Of a stretch of 64,000 nucleotides of DNA, positions 30,257 to 41,900 are shown in pieces. Below the pieces are notes generated by a model. It was not told where the DNA came from. It did no database searches and was given only the letters and a program-made list of their open reading frames with translations. Origin of the DNA: Hysterangium stoloniferum. Its lineage: Eukaryota > Basidiomycota > Agaricomycetes > Hysterangiales > Hysterangiaceae. The position numbers and the translations under genes were made by a program. The stretch spans positions 1 through 64,000 of the forward strand of contig WHVD01000276.1 of assembly GCA_015178975.1 (NCBI GenBank), read 5' to 3'. Every line of letters begins with the position of its first letter. Positions within the stretch are counted from its first letter, which is position 1.

Positions 30257-33200
30257 ATGTCAAAAACATCAAGTATACAACCCGAACGGGAGAGATCTAT
30301 TTCTCCTAACAGACCCATTACCCCAAAAGCATTCCGCCATCTTAATGTCACCATTCCAGACAGTCCTGTCCTTAGCTTCTCTGGTACACCTCAAAAGCAC
30401 CAACCGAGAAGTGACAGAGCAAGACCAGGTGATCTTACCCATCTCTATCCCAGCACAATCCAATTGAGGAGGTTGTATGAGCCTTCATTTGAGGATAAGG
30501 CTAGAAGAGATGTTATTCTAAAGATTGGTACTAAATATATTCCAAAAGAAGATAGGCTTCCTTCAATGCCTTTGCCAATTCCTGCAGAAAGGGTGGCAAC
30601 CCATGCTCTCTATTTGATGAAGGACTTGTTAGTTGGAGTACCCAGTGAAGAGAATAGGAATTTACCTGCAGATCAGGCAGGCTATTACATTGACCCTGGC
30701 TGCTATGAGATACTGTCTGATATACTCCTTGAACATATTCAGACAGCTTCTCCACTATTAGAAGCCAAGGGCTTACCTATTCCAAATGTTCCTATCTGGG
30801 GACCAAATAATGATCCTCGTGAAGCTTGGGGCCAGGGTGATTTTGAAGTCATCTCAGTCCTTTACCGTGAGGAAGTGGAGAATACACTTGCCTATCTATA
30901 TTCACATGATTCTCTGATGCCTATGGGAACGACTCAAGCACCACAGCCTGTGGCTTCCTCCCCCAGGATCAGATCTGAGGGGATTAGGCAAACACCCTCT
31001 CCATTACCAACCAGTGACCAACCTTTAGAAATCATTCACTCAACTCCGAAGCAGCTCACAAGCGAAATTAGATTTGAATTGCCACCTCCAGAGGCACCTT
31101 CAAATCACAAAAGTCAAGCTGCACAAGGAGATGAAGTTGATTCTAATATTATACAGCATGAAACCAAGCGAAGTGTACCTTTGTTTGAAGAACATGGATT
31201 TCAAGATGCTAAAAAGAAGGCATCTGAAGAACTATTCAGTCCACATTCAAGTATCACTTCACCATACAATGACTTGCCTGCATATATGTCAGAATCTAGG
31301 AGACTATCAGAGCTACTTCAAGATCCTCAAGAAAGAAGGACTATGGAGAAGAGGAGTTCATTGCCTCATACTCAAGTAGCTTCGGGAGATCCTCCTTACG
31401 AACCTCCTAAAGAGCCCCCTGACCGAAACAACAGTGGACATCATTTCCCTCATGACCCTGACAGAGATAGACGTACTTCATATCGGAGACCAATCAGGCC
31501 AAGTTTCTTTGAAAATCGAAATCTTCCTTATGGAGGAGGTCCTCCAGGTGGTGGAGATGATGACCCCTATGATCCAGGTGGTCCTAAAGACTTCAATAAT
31601 CTGAACCGTGGAAAAGGCAAGCCACTTGACTCTACAAACTCTAAAGGCATTCAAGAAGCACATTTTGACTTGAAACTGAAACCCGAAATCATTCCTAAGT
31701 GGGATGGTGATCCTGATACATTGTCAAAATGGATTTTCAAGATCAATAACTTGTCAGAACAAAGTAACTACATTTTCAAGCAACTAGGACAACTAGTACC
31801 TTTAAGACTTGAGAAGGATGCAGACTTATGGTTCTGGTCATTGCCCACCGATTATCGTCGTGAAATTACAGCTTCTTGGAGTACTTTGAGACGAGCCATT
31901 TGTGTGTATTACATGAACCGGTCCTGGCTTGATCGTCAAAAGGGCCGAGCCAACAAAGCAAGCTACCGAGAATCAGGTCATTCAAGCGAATCACCAACGA
32001 CTTACTTCATACGCAAATCAGAGCTCTTGAGTATGGTCTATCGATTATCAGACTCTGAAATGATGATGGAAGTAATGAATGGTGCACCTGAATTTTGGTC
32101 TACAATTTTGGATACACATCGATGTAGAACCTTGCGCGAGTTTGCTACTGCCATCAAACATCATGAACAAGCACTTCAACACTCTCCTTTCGGATCACAG
32201 GACTCTTCAATTGAAAGGCGCCTTAAGCAAGTTGAACAGTCAATTCGCCAATCAAAGGGTCCTTCTTCAAATCGTAATCAATTCCGGTTTGCAAGGTCGA
32301 ACTTAATAGGTTGGAGTCCCAATATCGGAAAACCTCAGTTCCCAAGGGATGACTCTATTGTCTCTAAGGGGAATACTCCGGAATCCAAGAAGGCTAGGCC
32401 CTGTCGACACTGTGGCAGTCCAAAGCACTGGGACTATGACTGCAAGTACTCTCGGAAGGGAACGAAAAATGTTAGGGCCAATTTTGCTAGCCAAACTGAT
32501 GAAGATGTTCAAGCTCAATCAGAATACGATGAACTGTACTACAATTGTTCCTCAGAGGATGAAGACTCCCATCAGTCAATACAGGAATCCTCAGAGTCAG
32601 GGAATTTAATCAACCTTGATTCTGACTCCTCCGATTCAAATACTTGTGAAGCTTTCAATGTATGCAGAACTGTTAAACTGGATTCAAGTCCAAACAGCCA
32701 GTCTTTAGAACCTCAGTCTATACAGAGGGGATTAGAGATTGAACACTCATTTCCTAACAACACTCCTATACATCAAAAGGCTTCTGAGCAAAAGCTTCAA
32801 CGCAAAATGCTTAATGGAATTTTCAATGTCAAAAACTATATTATAAAACTGGCCAATTCAACGAAGAAAGAAATCTTTTCCTTACCCAAACTAATGGCCA
32901 GGCCTCCTGGATGTGCATTCCTTGGAGCACAAGCCACTTCGGCCAAAGGATGGCTAGGATGTTATGGCCAGAATCCAACTAAGATCATTGTAGACTCGGG
33001 TGCAGACATTTCATTGATATCACACTCTACCTTATCTCGACTTGATAATCCTCCAAAGATCAAGAATGGACAGCGAGTCAATCTGATTCAAGTAACTGGA
33101 GCATCAACTATATCAGGATTCGTTTCATTGCCCGTCTACTTTGACACAGATGAGGGACCAGTGGAGTTAGTCATTGAGGCTTATGTAGTCAAAGGAATGA

Positions 33201-34708
33201 CTACTCCTTTTATCATTGGAAATGACTTTGCAGATCAGTATGCAATCTCAGTCATCCGAGGAGAAGAGGGTTCAACTTTGAATTTTGGTTCAAGTGGAAG
33301 ATCTATCAAAGTCGAAAACTCTATTGGGCCAATGTTGCAGGATGAAAAGGGTCAAGCATTTCAAGTTAAAGTAACTCCCAAGCTTTCAGACCTGACTGCA
33401 AAATTCAAGGCCCATCGAAAGAACAAACGAGTCAAGAAGACACTTCAAAACAGAGAAACTGATAATTCTGTGCGATCTGTCATTGGTATTACTATATCTC
33501 CAGAGTCAATCAGTGCAGTTCCTGTGTCACTGACCTTTCCCGAGAAGTCAGACATAGCATATATTGAGAAGATTATCTTATCCAATCGAGGTGATCAAGA
33601 CTTTTATGCAGCACCCGATTCTATCATCACTCGGAAGAATCCACACTTATATGTTTCGAGCTTTTCGAGTTTTCCAGTGCATATACATGAAGGTCAAATA
33701 CTAGGCTATTCACATAATCCTGAATCTTGGTTGGATAGTCATGAGCATTTAAGTGAAGAACAACTTAACAACTTAAGTGCTCATGCCTATCTAGTTAAGA
33801 GTATTGCCAATCAACTCTTGAATCCTAAATACAACTCAATTGACGAACCAAATGTTGAAGGAGAATCAGAAGGTGGGCCCAAAACTGCAGAACCGCCCCT
33901 TGAAGACATTAGCTCCGATAAGTTCTTTGAAGAGATCGACATTAGCAAGGACTTATCTCTGGAGCAAAAGAAGCAGTTGAAGTCAACACTCTGGAAGAAT
34001 CGTCTTGCATTTGGATTAGATGGAAGACTTGGACATTATCCTGCAAAGGTGGAGATCAATTTACGAGAAGGAGCTAGAGAAATATCAATGCCTCCATTCT
34101 TTGCTTCACCCAAGAGCAGAGGAGTTATAGATGAACAGATGGACAAGTGGATTAAGCTGAAAGTAATCGAACCTTCTCAGAGTCCATGGGGTGCTCCAGC
34201 ATTCATAACATATCGTCAGTCCAAGCCTAGAATGGTTATAGACTATCGTCAACTCAATGCACAAGTCATCCCGGATGAATTTCCATTACCACGTCAAGAT
34301 GATATTCTGCAAGCATTATCTGGATCACAATGGCTATCAACTCTGGATGCACTAGCAGGTTTTACACAGTTAGAAATGGCATCTAGAGATAAGGAGAAGA
34401 CAGCCTTCAGGACACATCGAGGTCTTTATCAATTCTTAAAAATGCCATTTGGATTTCACAATGGACCAGCCGTGTTTCAAAGAGTCATGCAAAATGTTTT
34501 GGCACCCTTCTTATGGATATTCACCTTGGTTTATATTGATGACATTGTAATCTTTTCAAAGACCTTTGAAGATCATTTAAACCATGTTGAATTGGTGCTT
34601 CAAGCAATCATAACCTCACGTCGTCTTCCCAATCAACATCTTCCGACTCTAACATTTCTTCCAACTTTTCTCCGCCCAGTAATGTTGCGACGGCTTCTTC
34701 TTCAATGA
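30257..34708 (+). CDS. Gag-Pol polyprotein of gypsy 1 (truncated after RT)
   Basis: The reading frame is open from ~30050; the first ATG is 30257 (MSKTSSIQ). Order: disordered N-terminus; gag capsid region (PKWDGDPDTLSKWIFKI, then DLWFWSLP) at ~31690-32170; CCHC zinc knuckle CRHCGSPKHWDYDC at ~32402; aspartic protease with VDSGADISLIS at ~32990; reverse transcriptase with PWGAPAF, MVIDYRQLN, MPFG, FQRVMQ and the catalytic YIDD at ~34530. After LVLQAI the frame turns into unrelated residues ending at 34708. In another frame the same DNA reads SSSQSTSSDSN...MIDMEEEKPDYDY then TGA at 34744-34746, which looks like the original polyprotein C-terminus. It can supply capsid, protease and RT but not RNase H or integrase. 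Confidence 0.9.
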   Translation: MSKTSSIQPERERSISPNRPITPKAFRHLNVTIPDSPVLSFSGTPQKHQPRSDRARPGDLTHLYPSTIQLRRLYEPSFEDKARRDVILKIGTKYIPKEDRLPSMPLPIPAERVATHALYLMKDLLVGVPSEENRNLPADQAGYYIDPGCYEILSDILLEHIQTASPLLEAKGLPIPNVPIWGPNNDPREAWGQGDFEVISVLYREEVENTLAYLYSHDSLMPMGTTQAPQPVASSPRIRSEGIRQTPSPLPTSDQPLEIIHSTPKQLTSEIRFELPPPEAPSNHKSQAAQGDEVDSNIIQHETKRSVPLFEEHGFQDAKKKASEELFSPHSSITSPYNDLPAYMSESRRLSELLQDPQERRTMEKRSSLPHTQVASGDPPYEPPKEPPDRNNSGHHFPHDPDRDRRTSYRRPIRPSFFENRNLPYGGGPPGGGDDDPYDPGGPKDFNNLNRGKGKPLDSTNSKGIQEAHFDLKLKPEIIPKWDGDPDTLSKWIFKINNLSEQSNYIFKQLGQLVPLRLEKDADLWFWSLPTDYRREITASWSTLRRAICVYYMNRSWLDRQKGRANKASYRESGHSSESPTTYFIRKSELLSMVYRLSDSEMMMEVMNGAPEFWSTILDTHRCRTLREFATAIKHHEQALQHSPFGSQDSSIERRLKQVEQSIRQSKGPSSNRNQFRFARSNLIGWSPNIGKPQFPRDDSIVSKGNTPESKKARPCRHCGSPKHWDYDCKYSRKGTKNVRANFASQTDEDVQAQSEYDELYYNCSSEDEDSHQSIQESSESGNLINLDSDSSDSNTCEAFNVCRTVKLDSSPNSQSLEPQSIQRGLEIEHSFPNNTPIHQKASEQKLQRKMLNGIFNVKNYIIKLANSTKKEIFSLPKLMARPPGCAFLGAQATSAKGWLGCYGQNPTKIIVDSGADISLISHSTLSRLDNPPKIKNGQRVNLIQVTGASTISGFVSLPVYFDTDEGPVELVIEAYVVKGMTTPFIIGNDFADQYAISVIRGEEGSTLNFGSSGRSIKVENSIGPMLQDEKGQAFQVKVTPKLSDLTAKFKAHRKNKRVKKTLQNRETDNSVRSVIGITISPESISAVPVSLTFPEKSDIAYIEKIILSNRGDQDFYAAPDSIITRKNPHLYVSSFSSFPVHIHEGQILGYSHNPESWLDSHEHLSEEQLNNLSAHAYLVKSIANQLLNPKYNSIDEPNVEGESEGGPKTAEPPLEDISSDKFFEEIDISKDLSLEQKKQLKSTLWKNRLAFGLDGRLGHYPAKVEINLREGAREISMPPFFASPKSRGVIDEQMDKWIKLKVIEPSQSPWGAPAFITYRQSKPRMVIDYRQLNAQVIPDEFPLPRQDDILQALSGSQWLSTLDALAGFTQLEMASRDKEKTAFRTHRGLYQFLKMPFGFHNGPAVFQRVMQNVLAPFLWIFTLVYIDDIVIFSKTFEDHLNHVELVLQAIITSRRLPNQHLPTLTFLPTFLRPVMLRRLLLQ

Positions 34709-34826
34709 TCGACATGGAAGAAGAAAAGCCTGACTATGATTACTGAATTATTCGTGTATTTTAGAATAAGTATTAAATTCTCGGAAAGCGATTGAGTATA
34801 ACTCAGTCAAAAGGAAGAGGGGATTT

Positions 34827-36099
34827 TGTGATGTATCTAGTATATATTCACGAATTTTCCCTTAATTTTCCAGAATTTATTTCAATTTATTTTATTCTAT
34901 TTTATTTTATTTATTAATTCAAGAATTAGGCTATTTTCCTTTTAACTTCGAATACTCAAAGCTTCGAATGACATCATATTATGTAATCGAAGCCTAGAGC
35001 GGTCGAAATATAAGTATAATAAAGCCGGGTTATCTGATTTCGAGAGACCGGGTTTTTATTATATTATATTAGTACATATATGCGCATTATTATCGCGCGA
35101 TCACGTGACATCACGTGACGACGACGTCACGACGTGTTTACAAATCATCGCGAGTAGTTTTCGCAGCCGCCCGGCCGCGTTTATTTCCGTTTCGGCGCCA
35201 CGGCTTATTTTGCTTCCACCCTCGGCCATCTCGGGTTTATTCTCTGACTCGACCGGTTCGGATCTTCGGTTCGGATCTTCGAGTCGGGTGATAGCTATGA
35301 CATCATAGCGGAATTATAGAAACTTTTAGAAGCTTCCAATAATTTCCTAATTAGTTATTTAGCTATTATTAAGAAAAAATCTCTACATGTATAAAAGGAG
35401 GCCTAAATCACTGAATAAATAACAACTACTTTACTACTATCAACAGCACCAGCTCATAAGCTTATCTAATCATCCTAAGGACAAAAATAGCCTTAGTCTG
35501 ATTTACTAACTGCAAGCACCTACACTTGCAGCATTTTGAACTCTTTCTCAGCAACTCTTGAACTTAGCTAATTCATCTAAGTTCCCTCAGCTTCCCGGAA
35601 AACCTTTAGGCTTACTAATCACTTAAGTAAATCTAAATTCTCATTACTGAAATCCCTGCCCGTTTAGGTTATTCAAGAGCCCATTTTAACAGCACAGTTA
35701 ATCGATCTTTAAACAAACGCTTGGATATTCGACTCTCGGACAATCTCTCTATTTATAAATTATTTAACAGCTTGTTAAATCTTTATAAATAGTAAACTAA
35801 AAGGCTACAAGAAAGCGAAGGCTTACGACAAGTTTCCGCCAACTTATTGCGCATACATTCAGCTCCCGAACCTTTATTCTCAAAGAGAACTTAACTTTCG
35901 TAGAGCACGTCACTACAAGTTCATCTGAATTTGTCAAGAGACCAAACAAATATTGACTTTAGTTGTTTAAGCTTAATAGCGCAGCTAATTAATCTATCAG
36001 TATTTAAATTACTGGACCTTTATTTGTTTATTTCTTGAATCCCTTGCCGTGTCAACGCTTGTTAATTATTTGAGAGAGTAAATAGCCGGATACCTTACA
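34827..36099 (+). repeat. 3' LTR of gypsy 1
   Basis: 1273 bp, matching 28709-29981 at a constant offset of 6118 bp, and followed directly by GAGGG. Confidence 0.92.
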
Positions 36100-36104
36100 G
36101 AGGG

Positions 36105-37431
36105 GCAGGAGGAAAAAACAAAACCCCACCCCCCCAATTCACCCACGCAAGCAAGCCACCATAATCCTCCACCTCGCCTCACTGTCTAGCCCCAGGGCTG
36201 AGCGAATCTTCCCATATTTTGCCCCCCCCCCCCCCCCCACGCACACCGGCTCACATGGGGTGCCACTTGTCAAAGAGCATCCTAACTGTGCCCTTTACCC
36301 CTGAAGAACGCACCGAATTCATTGAGGAACTCCACCTCACCATTCACACTGCCAACCAGGACCTGTCGACCCTTGTCATCTACACTGATGGCTCCCGTCG
36401 CAAGGGTCAAGGAAACCACCACTGCACAGGTGCCGGCTACTCCATCCACCACCTTGGCTCCTCCATCCGCAGAGGGCACTTCGGCCTTGGCAAGCGTGCA
36501 GGCATCTATGATGCTGAGATGTTTTCCCTGGCAAGGGCCAGTGCTGCGCTGACAACACTCCTTGCCGACATACCTGACACTAAGCACCTCCTCTTCCTCT
36601 CTGACAACCAAGCTGTGCTAAAATCCATTGATGACATTTCAGACCACCCCAGCCAGTGCACCTCCATCATCTTTTGAAAGCATATTGATGATTTCCTAAC
36701 CAACCCCTCCCATGATGTCTCCCTCTCCTGGGTCCCAGGCCACAATGGCTTCCAAGGCAATGAGGAGGCTGACTCCCTTGCAAAGGAAGCCGTCAACCTG
36801 CACCCCCCCATCCTGCACTCCACAGTCTCCTGGGCCTTGGAATGTGCAAAAGCACACTCCCTAAAACTCTGGTGCCAGGATTGGCTCTGCCTCCCCCACA
36901 CCAACCTCGCTGCCCTTGGACTCCACAAACCCCCTGCCCTCAAACTGGCCAAGTTCCACAAAGAATATGGGGGCCCCCGCCACGTCCACACACGTATCAT
37001 GCAAACCATCACTGGCCACGGATTCCTCGGTGCCTACTACAACCGCTTCCTCCCCGACCTCCCCACCACCTGCCCCTGTGGCGAAACTGACATGCAATCT
37101 CACCTCCACATCTTTTCCGAGTGCCCCCTTTATGAGGAGCACCGCCATCTCCTCCAGGCTGCCTCTCAAGACTTGTCACTCCCCATCATCCTCGGCACAC
37201 ACAAGGGCCTTGAAGCCCTAGCCGAGTTCATTGCCGCCTCAGACGCTTTCTGGAAGACCTAATCACCCCCGCCCTGCATTAGACCCTCCCATGTATCCCA
37301 ACCCGCTGCATTCACATTCCACCTTTTCTCCACTGACCATTAGGGTAGTTCTCTCCCCAACCGCTATGTATCTTAGTTATGCGATGCGGTATATAAATGT
37401 ATTAAAAAAAATAAAAAATAAAAAATAAGAG
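36105..37431 (+). mobile_element. 5'-truncated LINE (RNase H-bearing) with A/T-rich tail
   Basis: The remaining 3' end of a non-LTR retrotransposon. The frame has RNase H motifs YTDGSRRKG, YDAEMFSL, FLSDNQAVLKS and WVPGHNGFQGNEEAD, then a zinc-binding tail CPCG..DMQSHLHIFSECPL, an arrangement seen in Tad/I-type fungal LINEs. The frame is interrupted by TGA at 36675-36677 and closes at 37261. The 3' end is a run of A and AAAAAT units (~37402-37430). A run of 17 C lies at 36222-36238. Host sequence on both sides (GCAGGAGGAAAAAA and GTCAC.TGTAAGACAG) is contiguous at 48950-49005, giving a relative of the empty site. Confidence 0.8.
36241..37261 (+). pseudogene. LINE RNase H and zinc-tail reading frame (one stop)
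   Basis: This is the C-terminal part of the LINE ORF2 protein; endonuclease and RT are absent. Residues of the RNase H active site (D in YTDG, E in AEMF, D in LSDNQ, D in EEAD) are all visible. TGA at 36675-36677 separates ...SIIF from KHIDDFL. RNase H would remove template RNA during target-primed synthesis. The copy is non-functional. Confidence 0.8.
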
Positions 37432-37848
37432 GTCACGTGTAAGACAGGGACATGAGGTTTCTATGGTTGCCGAATGGTAACTGATAGATATGGGTGCCTG
37501 TGGAGTCAATCTTGACTGGCACTTAAAATAAGAGTTTGCAGGAATAATCTCATTTACCAAAAATAGAAATTATTATACATCTTAACACTAATTAACATCC
37601 ATTTGAAAGTAACTTCACTGTTCCGAAACCTCTGTTTCAAAAACCTCTTTAATGCCATTCATATACATGATCCATGACTGCTACACTTACATATTGGATG
37701 CGTATATTTGTTAGGTAATTGAGCTTTGAAGAATGGGCAAATGGAAAAATGAGACAGTGTATGTCTTGAAATGACATCAGTTTGAATCTCCTCATAAAAT
37801 ATACATGTAGTATTGTACAGTGGAACTCTCAGTGAATCACATATCACT
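37432..37848 (+). repeat. Intergenic with dispersed repeat R3 copy (37490-37715)
   Basis: GGGTGCCTGTGGAGTCAATCT begins a ~225-bp block that matches, inverted, 13640-13865. No coding evidence. Confidence 0.6.
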
Positions 37849-37853
37849 GAGAG

Positions 37854-38327
37854 TGTGAGGAGTATGCTTTTACCACAGTATCATTGTGGTAAAAGACTCC
37901 TTTTATTTCATTTATATTTTACATATTCTATTCATATTTTTCTCTCTTTCATATTCTTCGAATATTGCATATTTCATTAGTTCGAAGCATTGTGTATACT
38001 TCTGGGTGCACTCAGCACCAATTAGAACTCAGACACACTTTAACCCAAGAACCACCACTCGTAAGACACAAACTAGGTCTACTACGAGCGGTGATCAGGG
38101 TAACGTGTCAGCTACTACATAAGTAGCAATATCTGAACTACTAAACACTTCTGGCCTCGAACTGTAATAGTCGAGGCCTCCACTCGAACCATCGCACTCG
38201 TTGACTCCTTCGTCATCTCATGCTCTTTCTCTCACTTTCTCTTATATTGCACCGATTAGGTCAATATCCTTCCTTTCTACTCATTTCTTCGTATATAGAA
38301 CGGTCAGAACTTCCGCCACTCTTCACA
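37854..38327 (+). mobile_element. Solo LTR related to gypsy 2, with GAGAG duplication
   Basis: 474 bp, TGTGAGGAGT...CTTCACA. The last ~40 bp (CTTCGTATATAGAACGGTCAG..., ACTCTTCACA) are nearly the same as the end of the LTR at 59382-59978, and the interior shares CTCAGACAC and TCGAACTGTA.TAGTCGA. GAGAG flanks it at 37849-37853 and 38328-38332. Near the start is a hairpin (CTTTTACCACA, 7 bp, TGTGGTAAAAG). The full element was removed by LTR recombination. Confidence 0.85.
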
Positions 38328-38390
38328 GAGAGTAAGCACTTTGTCACAAATGTACAAACTCATATATGGATCCCTGTGGGGGGGGGGGGG

Positions 38391-38492
38391 GGGTCAATAT
38401 TGCCCAGCACTTCAGAATTGGGTTTCCGGGAATAATCTTATTTCCCATAAAAGGCAATTATGACATGTTGAAGTGCCAGGCAAGATTGACCC
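38391..38492 (+). repeat. 102-bp hairpin (MITE-like), tandem copy 1
   Basis: The ends GGGTCAATATTGCCCAGCAC and GTGCCAGGCAAGATTGACCC are inverted repeats of ~24 bp. A run of 16 G (38378-38393) lies across the left edge. Confidence 0.75.
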
Positions 38493-38517
38493 ACACTCAC
38501 CCATGGGTCCCTGTGGG

Positions 38518-38619
38518 GGGTCAATCTTGCCCGGCACTTCACAATTGGCTTTGTGGGAATAATCTTATTTCCCATAAAAGGCAATTATTACATATTGAGG
38601 CGCCAGGTAAGATTGACCC
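38518..38619 (+). repeat. 102-bp hairpin (MITE-like), tandem copy 2
   Basis: Same length and ends as copy 1, separated by a 25-bp ACACTCACCCATGGGTCCCTGTGGG spacer that is repeated after copy 2, followed by the start of a third copy (38643). The period is therefore 127 bp. Confidence 0.75.
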
Positions 38620-38960
38620 ACACTTACCCATGGGTCCCTGTGGGGTCAATCTTAGAAGGTACGGTGGTGTCAGCATTGTCTGTACTTATTAGTTTCATTC
38701 TTCACAATGACCATATTCCTGACATGGCCATATCTATCTCAACCACGCTCTACATCCCTTCATGATTGCAACAAAATGCCATATATAGTCACTCCCACTT
38801 TGGACCCACACCATGTATTTGTACTCGGAAGGTAAGATATTCCATCTTACTATACTCTACCTGTCATTGCTAACTCCCATTACACTACAATTAGATTACA
38901 ACATAGCCCCGTCCATTTCATATTCCAACAACTAGGATAATCCCAGCATGAGAATCATTC

Positions 38961-41900
38961 CTACTTCTTTTGACGGTGCTTCACCTCAAACTTGTGCTTC
39001 AGCAAGCTCGGATTAGGTTGGAACCGTCTTTCATTGCTTCCTAACACTGTCCCCCGACGATGAGCAGGTATTGTTTCTACAGCAGTTTTCTCAATCATCC
39101 AGAACCAGAAAATAACTATACACACCATTCGAACTTTCACCACCTGTTTTATATTGACTTCCACTACTGTAACCTTTGGTCAACATTAGTATCTCTTGCA
39201 CATTCCGAAGTCTTAACAGAATTACCTTCAGCAGTCACAGTGCCCTCTGTCTGGCAATCCTTCTTCTGCTTTTCCAAGTTTCCAGAAGACCGGCTGAAAG
39301 GATTTGATTTAAATTTTGGTTGAGATAATCGCACTCCAGCCTTCTGGCTAGAGGTGGAGGGTGTAGCGACTAGACAGACCAATTTCAACATGATTGTGAG
39401 TGATCACTTGATCTTATTATCGCCAGCTTACTTTTAGTTCCAGAATACCGATCCTTGTGAATTCCACTTGACAATCCACTGCTCGTAAGAGGAGGGCTGC
39501 TTTCATCATAAACCAACTCTTCCAAGTCTTGCTGGGCCGATTGCTCCATTGTAAAGTTCTGTAATGTGGAAACTTGAAGTACATCAACAAGGGTTACTCC
39601 TAATGGCACCATGTGATATTTACTCACTCGCCTCTGATTGGTGTGCATGAGTTCCAAGTTCACTCTGGTTCGACAAGAATTTATCCGTTGCCAAGCTAAA
39701 AAGTATAATTGTAAACTTGAAATGAACCCGGTTAAGATGACACTTCCAAGAATGTTCAATTGAGGGCCTATGCTGGGGTCTGGAAACTTGAAGTAGGTGA
39801 GTAATGGTAGTACACCCGATGTAAAATATACTCACTCCCCTTCCATCCAAGACTTTCTTTTTCACCTGTGTTCAAAATTTGTGGTGAAGCGCTCCTCATA
39901 TCCGTGTCGAAATGCTCTGGAGAATTTCCATTGGAGTCCATCATTGGGCCATCAGTATCCAAGACTGCTTCATTTCTTTTCATAGACGGATCACCACCTT
40001 CTACCTGAACTCTGTTACCTTCCACTTTATTCTTGTCTTCAAAATCTGTGTCCGTGGTATCCCGTAGCTTAGACTTGACCTTTGTCATTGATTTTGATTT
40101 CCGTTTTGGCTTGCTCTTTGACTCCTCCTGTTCTCTACAAGCATCCCAAGTTTTCTTTGTGCAATTCTTCCTTTTTTTGAAGGGAGCAGACGTCACATTA
40201 CTGTTTTCAGAATTTATCAGCTCTGTTGAAGCATACCGCTTTTTGCCGTGTGGTTTCATCAGTAGAAATGATGTTTCACTTTCATTCCCACTTTTTGGAC
40301 CATCATCTGACCCAGATAACTCATCACTCTCATCTCCAGGATGACATACAGCCTTGCCAGTCATAATGCCCAGTAGCTCTGCAAATGCTATCGGTAATGT
40401 CACCCACTGCAAATCAAATTGATACCTTACCTTTACCCAGATCCTTGTTTACAAATGCATTGAACATATCTTCCTTTTGTAAAGCAATCTGGTTGAGGAG
40501 AATATCTGATGATTCGCCTGCCAACAGGTGAATCACTTTGACAACCTTCTTTTGTGGTTGTCTGTAAGCTTGTCCACGTATTTGACGAGTCTCCTGTGAA
40601 CTCCATGGCTGGTTCTGAGCCAGGTCTTTCAGTAGATATGTCGAGGCTTAAAAAAGACGTGCTTACAAAAAGGATGATCACGTCACAAATGGTGAGATTC
40701 AGACCAGTTCCTCCAATGCTAGAGATGATAAGAATTCTCGGGTTGTCAGGTTTATGGAATTCATCCACAGTTACATCTCGTAGATCAAAGTCATCCTTTC
40801 CATCAATAGAAAGGCTCTTGATCCCATACAGTTCCAATACCTGTTGAACCACATCATTAGCAGGATATAAATTGAGTCAAATTTTCTTTTCTAACATTAT
40901 GGAGCAGGCGGGTTATGATTGGGGACTCTGAATAGATAAGTATCCTCCTATTCATTATCTGAGATGGCACCTCCAGTCTTGGGAAAATGGGAATGCCCTT
41001 GTTGAATTCCACATCAGGAATATTATCGTCAGAGAGATAGTGCTTGCATATTTTGGCACAGACATCCATCTTTGTTGATTTCACTGGCTCCCAATCTCCT
41101 AAAGTCTGAAACTCAGGTAATCGGGCTTCTGTATCTTCCTGCGCATAAGAAACTGCACTTTGGTATTCATAGTAAAATTTCTAAGGGTAACAGGTCAGCC
41201 AGCACAGTTGACAGTTAAATGTAACTGGACGACTCACCTTTGTTTGCAATTTTCCCGTTTCATTTGCACTCAGGACACTGGTAATGTTTTCTTTAGCCTG
41301 AATAATACAGCAAGCACAGTCATCATACCATGTTCTAGCCATCTCTGCACGATCCTTGAGGATTTCATTCTCACGCTCTGTCAGCATTAGGATTCCAATT
41401 ATATCTTTGTAAGGAGGTATATCGAGCAGTTTCTTGCCTTCCCAATCCTTGCTATCTGGGACACGGTGTAGAATATGGCCTGCAAACATCCTGTGCATTT
41501 TTCTAACTGCCTTAATCTGTGCCTTCCTCACAGATTCACCATTATCATCATACTTCTTGGCTTGGCAAATGGCGGCATTGTCGTCTTTTTCCTGGTTGTG
41601 GAATTCTTCCATCATAAAACTTTTTAGCCCAATCAGTTGACCTAGAGCAGATATATCCTGAAGAAAAACAGTTAGACTAGATGATACGAGTTGTACGATT
41701 GTACTTACCCTCGGTGAAGTCTGCAAAGGAGTGCCTGTTAATGTCATCTTCACCACGGCCTGCTTGAAGAGGGCAAAAGCAGAATAATACTTAACACCAA
41801 TGCTTCGCATCTCGTGAGCCTCGTCCAGGCTCACCGTCAGCCAATCCTGACTGAAAAGTGTCCTGTCATATGTAGTCGCACTGCTCTTCTGATTTGGAAG

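Larger units (their letters stand above)
28709..36099 (+). mobile_element. Ty3/gypsy LTR retrotransposon 1, deleted for RNase H and integrase
   Basis: A 7391-bp element with 1273-bp LTRs of identical length, TG...CA ends and GAGGG duplications. It encodes gag, protease and reverse transcriptase in one frame. Shortly after the YIDD motif the coding sequence jumps at ~34612-34620 to the last ~45 codons of an out-of-frame C-terminus. RNase H, integrase and any chromodomain are missing. A purine-rich tract (AAAAGGAAGAGGGGA, 34809-34823) lies just upstream of the 3' LTR. Intact LTRs and duplication imply recent insertion, presumably helped in trans. Confidence 0.92.

Noticed and set aside
36219-36300. 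Poly-proline start of the ORF at the 17-C run
   Set aside because: The run gives an artificial MPPPPPP-type N-terminus from a non-ATG start. The LINE is 5'-truncated here.
37854-37960. Possible intrinsic terminator or small RNA hairpin (CTTTTACCACA...TGTGGTAAAAG)
   Set aside because: It sits at the start of a solo LTR in a eukaryotic genome. It is part of U3 and not a bacterial-type terminator.
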